DNA of 64,000 bases from Solenopsis invicta (taxonomy: Eukaryota > Arthropoda > Insecta > Hymenoptera > Formicidae), in assembly GCF_016802725.1 (NCBI RefSeq), contig NC_052672.1:2634749-2698748 (forward strand), written 5' to 3'. Positions within the stretch are counted from its first letter, which is position 1, and every line of letters starts with the position of its first letter. The position numbers and the translations under genes were made by a program. The notes under the pieces are model-generated. The model did no database searches, was not told the DNA's origin, and saw nothing but the letters and a program-made list of their open reading frames with translations. Positions 21,801 through 31,306 of the stretch are shown in pieces.

Positions 21801-22846
21801 GGACAAATTCCGTCGTTGCCCACCTTTATGCTTTCAAGTGCTCCATCTTTATAGTCTCTGATCCACTCTCGACGAAACGTGGAATGTAGTGATGCACAAC
21901 TGTCCAAAAACCACGTGTCTTCCGACGCCATATTCTCATGATCAAACATGGCCGGGAACGCGAACGCGCACGCTGCACCAGAGCCACTCGATGCACTACC
22001 GGAAGCACCGCCATTTTCAGCAGGCTTCTTCTTCGGTTTCGTCGGACATTCCCATGCGAAATGTCCCTTTTCAGAGCATCGGAAACATCTAGCATTTCCT
22101 TTCTTCTCGGCTTTCTTGAATTGCTTGCCCTTATTCCCGCCTTTATTTTCCGCGTTGCCCCTCGTGCCTTTCGCTGGATTGACCACCATAGCAGCGAGCC
22201 CTTCACTGATTTGTTCCTCCTTGAGTACATTCTTTTCTTCTTGTAGTAATTTATCAAGCAAATTTGAGATGGTCTGCTCACTCTCCGGAACATTGGCCCA
22301 TGTGGTCTTAAAAGCACGATATTTCGACGGTAGCGTCGACGTAATTTTGGCCATGATCGTGTCGTCGTCGATCTCCTTCCCGATATCACGTAGCCGGAAG
22401 GCACGATTTTGCACACGCGCCACGTGCTGCGCCATAGTGCAGCCCGGCTCCATCGCGTACCCATGAAAATCCTCTAATAACGACACCTTGTTCGTTGATG
22501 ATCGCTGTTCGTGGATCGTCGATAATTTCTTCCACATATCATGAGCAGTATCACACACTGTAAGATACTCCATTTGTATCTCGTCACACGCCGTAATTAT
22601 GAGGAAGCGCGCCTTTGCGTCCCTCTTCTTCCAGGCCACGCGCTCGGCATTTCTCGCCGCCGCATTCGCGCCTGTAGCTTCTTCAGGAAGCATCTCACTT
22701 CCCTCGACAATAGCCGATAAATCATTGTAATCGAACAATGTTTTCATTTGAAATTTCCACGGTTGGAAATTCGTACCGTTGAACTTCACGATGTTACGTA
22801 GCGAAATCTCATCACTAGCCATCTTGAGCTCGACCACGTGTTTCAC
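18824..22846 (-). CDS. Copia gag-pol polyprotein, intact
   Basis: The 1340-codon frame starts at 22846; an internal Met at residue 9 (MASDEISL) is an equally good start. Order by residue: gag helical domain (about 20-220), CCHC knuckle CFRCSEKGHFAWEC (about 252), aspartic protease motif FLDSCAS (about 318), pre-integrase His/Cys segment ending CEPCQMGKMH (about 480), integrase DDE with HSDVVGP (about 507), LRTDRGREY (about 578) and EQNGKAERD (about 610), RT with FDVKTAFLNG (about 932) and YVDDG (about 1015), RNase H with YSDADYAG (about 1180), TTESEF (about 1226) and DNQGAI. It replicates through a cytoplasmic particle and integrates in the nucleus. No stop or frameshift is present. One oddity: the protease motif reads DSC where Copia proteases usually have DSG. 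Confidence 0.95.
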   Translation of the reverse strand: MKHVVELKMASDEISLRNIVKFNGTNFQPWKFQMKTLFDYNDLSAIVEGSEMLPEEATGANAAARNAERVAWKKRDAKARFLIITACDEIQMEYLTVCDTAHDMWKKLSTIHEQRSSTNKVSLLEDFHGYAMEPGCTMAQHVARVQNRAFRLRDIGKEIDDDTIMAKITSTLPSKYRAFKTTWANVPESEQTISNLLDKLLQEEKNVLKEEQISEGLAAMVVNPAKGTRGNAENKGGNKGKQFKKAEKKGNARCFRCSEKGHFAWECPTKPKKKPAENGGASGSASSGSGAACAFAFPAMFDHENMASEDTWFLDSCASLHSTFRREWIRDYKDGALESIKVGNDGICPAKGYGYVEIMKCVDGKYEKARIDNVFFVPTLRRNLLSAGRLTDKNICVTLTERKAELMHNGVKVAEGVKASNNVYCLAFKTIPCSEANAAECNSDLKTLHERLGHVNVGTIERMVKHKLLPSVNLKEVKSFFCEPCQMGKMHRKSYKSTEDRRDTKPGEVIHSDVVGPVEVESIGRSRWYINFKDDATDFRVICFMQNKSDVFEKFKIFEAAVRNRFGRSIKVLRTDRGREYVNNEMKRYLEKKGIEHEVTAPFTPEQNGKAERDNRTIVECARTLLHAKNLPKILWAEATAYAVYILNRIVNRKDRDVSPYEMWTGKTPDLSKLKTFGSDAYIHVPGLFRKKFDSKAQKGIFVGFQGESGNARVYLPTTRTIKESKDVTIHEKDVPVSDKEAAEVQVKIPIKEDVGPMMEQEVQGATMLKELPMIEDEQAKKAHKLLIEEATSEGVRRSQRERRAPVRYEACWAAIEEPRTFVEAMTGPDSEKWEKAVEEELHAHEENGTWKIVKDVGQKTITSKWVFKVQDLKDGRRYKARLVARGFMQTPGIDYNETFSPVVRYDSLRVLLAMVAQHDLELVQFDVKTAFLNGRLKENIYMKIPDGLKVEDDEKDCVLKLKKSLYGLKQASRCWNETFNEFLCNFEFVKSQADPCVFNGRVKGSAVILALYVDDGLILSKNSDAIEYTIKALSDFVTIKILDVSNFCGMQIYRDSKNGIVFVNQEKYIEKMLDKFGMNECKNVSIPIDKASIDSVHGGDTNDSSKIPYREVVGSIMFIAVVSRPDIAFAMSFVSRFLSNYNKACWDAVKKILRYLSGTKSVGIMYRKNKFDVPVSYSDADYAGDSETRKSMSGCMSFLAGGPVIWSSRRQDCVALSTTESEFIAASETVKDIVWLQKLLTDIGYEHRMPVDLRIDNQGAIRLAKNPEFHKRTKHVHVRYCFIRDMCEKNIVNVTYIKGEDQVADILTKPLARVRFEYLRDRMNVRVRESNSGESVETI

Positions 22847-22935
22847 ACGACGCGTAAGCAGGAAAAATGTTTAATTTTATCCAAAATACAACGCAAAATG
22901 CCAATTGTTCACAAAATATTATGCACTCACGCGCC

Positions 22936-22949
22936 CTGGGCCCATAACC
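22936..22949 (-). other. Copia primer binding site for an internal initiator-tRNA segment
   Basis: The plus strand CTGGGCCCATAACC directly abuts the 5' LTR. This equals the anticodon-arm region of initiator methionine tRNA, whose cleaved half primes Drosophila copia (established for copia). The site therefore pairs with an internal tRNA part rather than with the CCA end. Confidence 0.8.
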
Positions 22950-23185
22950 TGTTAAGGTTCTATGGATATTTATTTAACAATTGGCATTATGTTAATATAC
23001 GTGCAATACGTCCGTTGCATGTACGCAACCGTTACAAACGCAGGTCGGTGTTCAACTGACAAAATGCGCAGAGAGATACATAAAAAAAGGGTTGAACACA
23101 ATAGCCTAGAGATGGCATCCGTATCTTAGAACCATCAGGCCACTAGGCTCAGGCACGAGAGTACAAATTCTAAATAGTTTCAACA
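22950..23185 (-). repeat. Copia LTR, 5' copy
   Basis: 236 bp, identical by eye to the left copy. On the minus strand it contains a GTATATTAAC TATA-like box and an AATAAA poly(A) signal near its end. Confidence 0.95.
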
Positions 23186-23190
23186 TATAG

Positions 23191-23850
23191 GGTGTCCGAA
23201 AATCCTAGGAATTCCTTATGTAATACTAATCTGCAAAAATAGACAATTTTATTGCGGATGACGTAAGATGACTTGATTTTTAGAAACTTTTGCGTGCTGA
23301 ACACGAATTCGTCGTCGGAATTTGGCTATTATAATACGTTACAATTTTGAGAAAAAAAAATAATACAATAAAATATGATTATATTATATTATATATAATA
23401 TAATATGATTGCTTGGTACAATGCCTTTTAAATGAGTAGGAATCAAGCGATGTGGTAGCGTCGCGACGGCAGGTATAAAAAAAAAAGTTTGAGTCAATAT
23501 TTTATGACTACGACACTGAGATTGTCGAAGCGCTACCGTAGTAGCTTTATCTCGAGTTTTCGCCTGGTCCATTTTCCGATTTAGATAAATGTTAAAAATA
23601 TCCCTACCATCTCCGATTTTGATGAAATTACCTAGATAACAAAATGCGCACATAATAAGTTCACGGAATGCACATGCCGCGCGGATTATCCATACGGTGT
23701 AAGCTCACGGTAGCTGACAGATGCGTCATCACATAAGAGTCATATCGGTCGCACGCATGCGGTACTCATGCGTACGAGCAATATAAGCCTCAAATGCGTT
23801 CTCCAAATGAGACTCATATTCCTCGCATGCATGCATACGGCACTCAAAAA
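23191..23850. other. No recognisable gene
   Basis: The sequence right of the Copia target begins GGGTGTCCGAAAATCC, which resembles the end of a DNA transposon, but no partner end was found. An A/T run at 23353-23405 and a segment with repeated GCATGC and ACTCAT words (23750-23840) follow. Confidence 0.4.
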
Positions 23851-23910
23851 TTCTAATCATTGCCCATTTTTTCACGTCTCAATCAGCACACAATATTTAA
23901 AAAATGTTTT
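23851..23910 (+). repeat. Left arm of a long-range inverted repeat
   Basis: TTCTAATCATTGCCCATTTT and AATCAGCACACAATATTT in this segment reappear inverted at 32429-32452 and 32258-32291. The two arms bracket an AT-rich region of 8.5 kb into which the LINE and the foldback element inserted. They may be the terminal repeats of an AT-rich non-autonomous element. Confidence 0.55.
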
Positions 23911-24228
23911 TAAAAACATTTAAAAAAATTTTTTAAAAACGTTAAAATTAATGGATTTATGCTCCTTTTTACATTAAACAAACTTTTTTTTAATGTTGAG
24001 GTTTTCTCTTAAAAATTTTTTTTCCAAAATTTCCACGCGGTCATCCATCCAAGTTGCAACCCCGGTGAACGGTTGCTTGACCTCTGTGATCACGCTGCAA
24101 ACTAATTTCTCGTGAAGATCTGTAAACGTTTTGTGCTAATACATGTACATCATTGATAGTTCAGGTCAATATATGATATCAAAAAGATAAAATATATATA
24201 ATTAAAGTATATTATTTATATAATTATG
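23911..24228. other. AT-rich gap
   Basis: A/T runs with no coding signal. It belongs to the AT-rich unit bounded by the long-range inverted repeat. Confidence 0.45.
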
Positions 24229-24512
24229 TATAATTAAGTTAATTGACTTCCGTTTCCGGTAGCGAGAATGATTGACGTGTGTGTGGAAAGTGCGATTGAT
24301 AAGCAGGTGTTAGGGAATAAGGTGAGACGTGGTGGAGTGCAAGGAGGTGAAGGGAAAGGGAGGAGGCTGGTGGTGGAGGGTGAATAAGGGTAACGGGCGG
24401 GGGTAAGGAAGTGGAGAGATAGAAGAAAAATAGGTGGATAGGAGTTGGAGGTTAGGCGAGCAGGAGGTAGAGCAGGCGTAGTTAGCAACCACGAACGTAG
24501 TTAGTGGAGAGA

Positions 24513-24568
24513 GCACTACGCAGAAAAAAAGGCAGAGACAGCACTACGCAGAAAAAAAGGCAGAGACA
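24513..24568 (+). repeat. 28-bp tandem duplication in the LINE 5' region
   Basis: Two adjacent copies start with GCACTACGCAGAAAAAAAGG at 24513 and 24541. Repeats in LINE 5' regions often carry promoter activity; that role is inference here. Confidence 0.8.
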
Positions 24569-24749
24569 GCGGCGCCGTTGTGGCAGAAGTGGGAAGCGCA
24601 AGGGAAGAGGTCAAGCGGGAACGCGGGAAATTTAAAAAAAGATGAGATAGTGAGGTAGGAAAAGAACGGAATAGAGAAAGAAAAAAGGAGTGGAGAGAAA
24701 AGAAGGGAGATAGGAAAACAAAAAGAGGAAAGGGGAGGAGAAGAAGAAG

Positions 24750-25415
24750 ATGCGAAGGCCGAGCAAAGCAGAAGGTTTGATGAGGGATAGAGTATACAGT
24801 CTGTCGCTGATAGATGCGTTTAAGAGAGGAGAGAAAAGGAAGAAGATAGATGTATTACAGGCAGATATTTTTAAGAAAAGTTTAAAAGTATTACGATTGC
24901 CGGAAAAACTGCAGAAAAAATAGCCGAAAAAGCACTTGGAAAAGTAGGAAAAAGGGGGGTTTAGTGAGATATTAAGGGAGGTGAGGGAGGGTTTTAAAGA
25001 AACTAAAGCGGAATTAAGAGAGATAAAGGAGGGGAAAACAGAGATGAGGGAGTGGATGAAAGATATGAGGAAAAGATTAGACAGTTTAGAGAAAAAAGTG
25101 GAAGAGATCGAGAAAGGTAGGGGGAGAGAGAAGAAAGAGAAAGAGAGTGAGGAAAGGAAGGAAGAGGAAAAGGTAAAGCAGATAGAAAGAAGGAGAAAGG
25201 GAGAAATGAAGGAATTAGAAGAAAGGATGAAGAAAATAGAGTTAGAGGATAAAAAAAAGAAAAGGAAAGAGAGGAAAAGAAATATAATCATAAAAAGAGT
25301 GAAAGTAAAGGAAAAAGAAATAAAGGGGTTAAGAAAAGAGATAGAAAAGATAGTGGGGGCGACGGGGGCGACAGCGAGAGTGAAAGAGATAAAAAAATAT
25401 AGGGAAAAAAGATAA
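24750..25415 (+). pseudogene. LINE ORF1-like protein, coiled coil
   Basis: The frame starts at ATG 24750 (MRRPSKAEGL) and, after stops near 24920-24945, continues as an open stretch from about 24950 to 25415. The open part is rich in Lys, Glu and Arg with heptad-like spacing (LDSLEKKVEEIEK, ERMKKIELEDKK), the usual form of an ORF1 trimerisation coil, followed by IIIKRV and KEIKGLRKEIEKI. ORF1 proteins bind the LINE RNA. No CCHC knuckle is seen. The Lys/Glu bias partly follows from the purine-rich composition, so the call rests on position and pattern. Confidence 0.6.
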
Positions 25416-25839
25416 GGAAAGAAAGGAAATGGTATGGGTAAGATTAGCGAGTGTAGGGGAGAAAATTGAAATGATGAAAGGAAAAGCGAAGCTGAAGGAA
25501 AGAAGGGAGTGGATAGTAGATGATTTGACAGAAAAGAAGAGAAGAATAGAGTGGTGGATAAGGAAGGAAGCGGAAAAGATAAGGAGGAAAAGTAGGAAAG
25601 TAAGAGTAGGATATATGAAAATATGAATTGAGGAGAAATTATGAGTATGAGATGAGATTAAAGATGAGTTGAGGGAATGGCACGGAAAAGAAGTAAAAGA
25701 ATGAAAAGGGGATAGAGAAAGGTAGAGAGGTGAAAAAAGAAAAAGGGGATTTTTAGTAGAGCGGTGGACGGAGGAAAAGGGAGAGGGAGAAAAAAAGGAA
25801 ATAAAGGAGAAATAAGAAAAAAGAAAATGGTAAAAAGTA

Positions 25840-26700
25840 TAAAATAAGTTTTTGGAATGTAGCAAGCATGGAAAACAAAGAAGGATTTCAAAGAGAGACT
25901 AAAAGAATGGGATGTGATGTTCCTGAGTGAGACTTGGTTACAGAAAAAAGGATGAGAAAAAGTTTGAAAATGGTTGCCAAAAAGATACATGTGGAAAGTG
26001 CAAGAGGCGGCAAAAAAGAGTAAGAAAAGGACGGCAATAAGAGGAATAATTATGGGGATAAGGGAGGGGATAAGGAGAAAAAAGGATGATAAGGAAAGAA
26101 AAGAGAAGGGATTACAAGCAGTAAAAGTAAATTTAGCGGGAAAGTGATGGAGGCTAATAGGAGTGTATGTGAACAGAGATTTGAAGGAAAAAATGGGGCA
26201 GCTCAGAGAATGGATGGAGGATAGAGAAAAAGGGGTGAGGGTGTTAATAGGGGGGATTTCAATGCTAGGACGAGGAGGAAAGGGAAAAAAATAGGTGAGG
26301 ATAAAGAGGGAGGGGTAGAACAAGGAGAAAGGAGCACAAAGAACGAAAAAGTGAATAGAGAAGGAAAGAAACTATGTGATTATATAGGAGAATTGGGATG
26401 GTCGATATTGAATGAAAACGAGGGATGAGGAAGGGGAATGGACGTATACAGGAGGGACCGTAATAGATTACGTGATTGGGAATAAGGACAAGAAGGAAAG
26501 TGGAAAAGATGAAAATGGAGGATTGGGTGAACTCCGACCATCAGCCGATAACGGCATGGGTGGCGGGAGGAGGGCGGAGGGAAGAGAGGACCGGGAAAGA
26601 GAAAAGGAGAGGAAAAAAGGGCATTTGGACGGAGAAAGAAAAAAATTTGAGTAATACTTTGGAAAGAGGCGATGGTCAAGGGGTAGGGGAGGTTTAGAGT
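25840..26700 (+). pseudogene. LINE ORF2 endonuclease domain, decayed
   Basis: Motifs of an APE-type endonuclease appear in order across several frames: SFWNVASME (about 25850), MFLSETWLQKK (about 25918), a GDFNAR-like motif spread over a frameshift in a G run near 26253, and VNSDHQPITAW (about 26527). Frame changes between them show that the domain is broken. It would have nicked the target DNA. Confidence 0.65.
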
Positions 26701-27055
26701 AAAATGAAGAGAAGAGTAGAAGTGGAATTAGAGAGAGTAAAAAAAAAGAGAAGAAAGAACGGAAAGGATGGTGGGATAAAAAATGTAAGGACAGGAAAAG
26801 AGAGGTTATGGAGGAATTAAAGAGGTGGAGGAAGAGAGAAGAAAAGGGGAAAAAATATAAAGAAATGAGAAGGAAGTACAGGGAACATTGTGAGGAGAAG
26901 AAAAGGAAGAGAAAAAGATGGGAGAGGGAAATAAAAGGAATAAGATCCAAAAAGGATGTGTGGAAGGTAGTGAATATAAGAAGGAAGAAGAAAAAGAGAG
27001 GGAAGGGATTGAAATGGAGGAGTAGAAAAAACACTTTAGAGGGGTACTGGGGGAA

Positions 27056-28400
27056 GTGGAGTGGAGGATAAGAAGGGAGGTATTGGGGAGAGAGATAGAG
27101 GAAAAAGAAGAGATTAGTAGAGAGGAAATTGGTAAGGCGATAATGAAATTAAAGGAGAGAAAAGCGGCAGGAGGGGATGGAATTATGAACGGAGTATGGA
27201 AATACGGGGGAAAAGAAATAAAGGAATGGCTTTGGGAGATATGCAATAGAGTGTGAAAAGGAGAGGGATGGCCGGAAGAATGGAAAGAGGGAATAGTGGT
27301 ACCAATAGTGAAAAGGGGGGAGGGGGAAAAGGTAAAAGACTATAGGAAGATTACGCTTACGCAAACGGCGTATAAAGTGTACGCGGCTATTTTGACGAAA
27401 AGATTGAAGGAAGAAGTGGAGAATAAAGGGATATTACCACCAAGTCAAACGGGGTTCAGAAGAGAGGTAGGAACGATAGACCACATAAACGTGTTAAACT
27501 ATCTAATAAATAAGAAAATAACCAATACGAAAGGCAAAAATAGTAGTTATATTTGTGGATATGAAAGCAGCGTATGACTCGGTGGATAGGGAGATACTGG
27601 CACAAACAATGAGGAGGAAGAGAGTGAGAGAGAGTCTGGTGGTGAGATGTGGGAAATTTTGGAGGAGACAATAAGTAGAATAAGGGTGGGTGAAAGGAAA
27701 GGGGAAAACTTTTGGACAGGTAGAGGAGTGAGACAGGAATGTCCGTTGAGCCCATGCATGTTCACACTACTGCTAGCGGATTTGGATAAGGAGTTAGAAA
27801 AGGAGGGATGGGGGGGAGTAAAGGTGAAGGGAAAAAAAATCTATTCCCTGGCGTATGCGGATAATGTGGCAGTGGTAGCAGAGGATAAAACAGGGATGAA
27901 AGAATTGTTAAAAACATTAGAAGGATATATAGAACAGAAAAGATTAGAGGTAAATGTGGAAAAACAAAAGTAAAGAGGTGTAGAAGAGAGGGTGGAAGAC
28001 AGAAAAAGATAATATGGAAATAGAAAGAAAATGAAATAGAGGAAGTGAAAAGGTATAAATATCTGGGGTACATGATGATGACAAATGGGGGACAGAAAGA
28101 GCATATAGAGAGAGAGTCAAAAAAGGAGCGGTGGTGATAAAAGAGGTATGAGGAATAAGAAAGAGGAAATTTGAAAAGGACTGGGCTAGAAGGATGTGGT
28201 TATTTGATAGTTGGTGTGGACGGTAGTTAGCTATAGTGCGGAAATTTGGGGGTGGAAAGCAAGGGAAGGGGTAGAGAGAATCCAGAACAGATATTTGAAA
28301 TGGGTAATAGGGGTGGAAAGGTACACACCTGGGTATATGGTAAGAGAGGAGATGCAGAGGAAAAAATTAAGGGGAAGGGCAGGAACGAGGGCATAGAGTT
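27056..28400 (+). pseudogene. LINE ORF2 reverse transcriptase, decayed
   Basis: RT motifs in order: KAAGGDGIMNGVWKY (about 27162), GIVVPIVKRGEGEKVKDYRK, then QTGFRREVGTIDHINVLNYL (about 27445), FVDMKAAYDSVDREIL (about 27551), RGVRQECPLSPCMFTLLLAD (about 27723) and SLAYADNVAVVAED (about 27847). Stops and frameshifts separate the blocks. Motif C is YADN, with AAT (27863-27865) in place of the second catalytic Asp codon. Further on, WSYSAEIWGWK-like and RIQNRYLKWVIGVE blocks (28211-28320) mark the connection region. Confidence 0.8.
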
Positions 28401-29167
28401 ATGAAAAAAAACTGGGAGGAGGAGGAGGGGGAGAACTGACAAGGTTGTGTTGAGAGAAAATAAGAGGTAGAGCAAAGAAGGCAAAGGTGATGGGAAAATG
28501 GGAATAAAAAAGAAGAGGTTTCTGAAGATAGAAGAAAGAGCTAGAATATCAAGGAGATAGAAAAATTGAGAGAAAAAGGAGGGTTAAGGGGGGAAGAGGT
28601 GGTAGCAAAAGAGAGGAGGCGGCAGGAGGAGGAAAAGTGGGAAAGAATTAGGAGCTCGAAGTTCAACTGATGGTATAACAGAGTGAAGGAGAAGGGAGTG
28701 CTGGAGTACTTGAAGAAGGATTGGAAGGAGGAAAGATGGAAAAAAATTGCGAGGTTTAGGTTTAGGTTAGAAGACGGTATGAGAGGATATGTGGAAGGGG
28801 AGAGGAAACGTGGGAACATATATAGAAGGAATGCAAGGATTGGGGAATAGAAAAGGGATGGCAGGAGATGGTAGAAGAGGTTTTAGGTGAGAGGGGGGAG
28901 GAAGAGGTCTGGATGAAGAGACTGAAGGAAATATGGGAGGGAGAAGGTTAGCTTGGAATGAATGGAAGTATGGAAGAAAGGAAGAAAAATGCAGCGGAAA
29001 CGGAGGTCCAAGGAATGAGTGTAAAATGATGTATGGATGGATGAGTGTGTACTTTGTTTTCTCTTTTCTCTCGTGCGGAATGAAAAGATGCGAGGAGCGT
29101 AGGTATTTTGTAAGCGGACCGGAGGTCTGCAGTGTACCCCGCAAAGGGAATAAAGCACTACTACTAT
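28401..29167 (+). other. LINE C-terminal remnant and 3' UTR
   Basis: ETWEHI followed by a stop and KEC (about 28807) is the usual Cys/His tail of such ORF2 proteins. From about 28990 the sequence is non-coding and ends with AATAAAGCACTACTACTATT, the start of the (CTA)n tail. Confidence 0.6.
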
Positions 29168-29169
29168 TA

Positions 29170-30448
29170 GGAATATAAATAAGTTTCCGCCGTTTTTTAT
29201 CAAAAATTGGGCACTTATTGTGGAAAAACGGTACCTAATGTTTTATTCAAAGTATTGTCCATCGCTAGCCACTACTTTTTCCCATCTTTCTGGCAGCATA
29301 CGGATACCGCATCGGAAGAATGCTTCATCTTTTGAAGCTATCCACAAATCGACCCAATTTTTTGTATCTTCATATGATGTGAAGTGTTGCTCAGACAGGC
29401 CATGCGCCATCGATCGAAACAGGTAGTAATCAGAAGGAGCAATGTCTGGTGAACGGCGGGTGGGGTAAAACTTCCCAATTGAGTGTTTCCAGGTAGGTTT
29501 TGACCGGCGCCGCAACATGTGGACGAGCATTATCGTGCAGAAGAATAACTTTGTCGTGTCTGGAGTAGTAGTGGGCACGTTTTTCCTTGAGTACTCGACT
29601 CAACCTCATCAATTGTATTTGGTAAAGAGCCCCAGTAATAGTTTCATTCGGTTTGAGCAACTCATAATACACGACACCAAGCTGATCCCACCAAATACAC
29701 AACATGAGCTTTTTTCCATAAATGTTCGGCTTGGCTGTCGATGTTGAAACATGACCAGGTGGTCCCCATGATTTCTTCTTCTTTGGGTTATCGTAGTGGA
29801 TTCATTTTTTATCACTAGTGACTATACGATGCAAAAAACCCTTTCGTTTATGCCTGGCAAGCAGCATTTCACATGTGAAAAATCGGCGTTCAACGTTTCT
29901 CGGCTTTAGTTCATATGGAACCCAGTTTCCTTGTTTTTGAATCATTCCCAATGATTTTAGGCGATGTGAAATTAATGGTTGAGTCACTCCTAATGTAAGT
30001 GCAAGTGCTTCTTGCGTTTGACACAAATCTTCATCTAATAATGTTTCCAATTCCGCGTCTTCGTACACTTTCGGCCTTCCGCTACGTTCTTTGTCTTCGA
30101 TGTCAAATTCACCGTTCTTAAACTTGTGAAACCACTCGCGGCAACTTCTCTCACTTAAGGCAGCCTTACCATATACTTCTACAAGCAATCGATGCGCCTC
30201 GGCTGCAGATTTCTTCAAATTAAAGAAGTAAATCAAAAGCTCCCGCAAATGACGCTTATTCGGCTCAAAACTCGACATTTTCGCACGAAAAAAGATATAT
30301 GATGCTGATACAAAATTGCTAATATTTTAAGGTTATGTTGTTGCCAGATGTCCAACCTTACGATATAACGTTTTACAACAGACAATTTCAACCATAACGT
30401 ACTAGTGGCGCCATTTTTTGTGAAACGGCGGAAACTTATTTATACTCC
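29170..30448 (-). mobile_element. Mariner transposon, 1279 bp, in the LINE tail
   Basis: Terminal inverted repeats of about 28 bp contain ATAAATAAGTTTCCGCCGTT on both ends. TA flanks each side (29168-29169 and 30449-30450). The element splits the (CTA)n tail of the LINE, so it came later. It encodes one minus-strand transposase. Confidence 0.9.
29243..30278 (-). pseudogene. Mariner transposase, one stop and one frameshift
   Basis: The frame starts at ATG 30278 with an N-terminal helix-turn-helix region (NKRHLRELLIYFFNLKKSA), then CREWFHKFKNGEFDIEDKER and GRPKV. An in-frame TGA at 29802-29804 follows VTSDKK, where Trp is usual. The same frame continues through GPPGHVSTST and LLHDNARPHVA (second catalytic Asp). 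A one-base shift near 29440-29460 is needed to reach SPDIAPSDYYLF (third Asp). The layout is the D,D34D mariner type. Total span is about 345 codons, normal for mariner. Confidence 0.9.
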
Positions 30449-30485
30449 TAATACTACTACTACTACTACTATAATTAAGTTAATT

Positions 30486-31306
30486 TTTTACTGATTCTCA
30501 TAGATGTTATTAAAACATTTTTTAAACAAACTTTAAAATCAATAATAATTAAAAAATAAATAGCTTAAATGTTAAATAAATAATAAATAAACATAATTTT
30601 ATAGAAATAAAAAGTAAATAAAATAATTAAAATAATTAATATTAAATAAACATTAAATAAATATTAAATAAACATTTAAAAAATGTTTACTAAATTAATT
30701 TTTTTCAAATAAATAATTTATGAAAAATTAATACTTAAACAATATTAAATAAACGTTTAAAAAATGTGATGGAGCAGTGGAATTTACAGTAACAGCGAAG
30801 ATTCAGATTAGGATATAAAAATACAATATTTATTAATTGATACAGAAATGTTTGGTGGAGTGTAAAAACAGTTGTTAATTAAGTGCGTAAATCAGAGAGT
30901 CTATTGTTTTTTTTTGTGTGGAGACCGTGTGTTACAAAAATGTAGTTACAGATGCGCTATCTGGATGCATGTAGGACGGCTTATGAAGACAGTACTTAAT
31001 ATAGGCACATATTGCATTCCAACAAAATGTTTATTTTAAAAAGTATTAAATAAATATTAAATAAATATTAAATTAATATTTAATAAATGTTAAATTAATG
31101 TTTCTAAAACTGTTTCAAATAAAAAATTAATGTAAAATAAATATTAAATTAATGTTAAATAAAAGTTAAATTAATATTTTTAAGAAATATTTTTTCAAAT
31201 AAAAAAATTAATATAAAATAAATATTGAATTAAAGTAGAATAAATATTAAATTAATGTTACAAATATGTTATTGGACCGATAGTGTAACAACACAATAAT
31301 AAGAAG
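30486..31306. repeat. AT-rich degenerate repeats
   Basis: Variants of AAATAAACATTAAATAAA and AAATATTAAATTAATGTT recur throughout, as also at 31937-32257. There is no gene. This looks like the body of an AT-rich non-autonomous element or satellite-like DNA. Confidence 0.6.

Larger units (their letters stand above)
18604..23185 (-). mobile_element. Complete Copia LTR retrotransposon
   Basis: Two LTRs of 236 bp bound a single long minus-strand coding frame. The target duplication TATAG lies at 18599-18603 and 23186-23190. The LTRs appear identical when read base by base, and the polyprotein is open, so the insertion is recent and the copy may be autonomous. A primer site and a purine tract are in place. 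Order on the minus strand: 5' LTR (right), primer site, gag-protease-integrase-RT-RNase H, purine tract, 3' LTR (left). Confidence 0.95.
24245..30469 (+). mobile_element. Purine-biased LINE with 16-bp target duplication, containing a mariner
   Basis: TATAATTAAGTTAATT lies at 24229-24244 and 30470-30485. Between them are a 5' region with a 28-bp tandem duplication, an ORF1-like coiled-coil region, EN and RT domains, and a 3' end with AATAAA and a (CTA)n tail instead of poly(A). The tail is split by a mariner at 29170-30448. The plus strand is overwhelmingly A and G for more than 4 kb. Stops and frameshifts show that the copy is dead. I cannot assign the clade with confidence. Confidence 0.85.

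Noticed and set aside
24632..28819. Long minus-strand frames rich in Phe, Ser, Leu and Pro that look like membrane proteins
   Set aside because: They are the complement of the purine-rich LINE coding strand; composition alone creates them.
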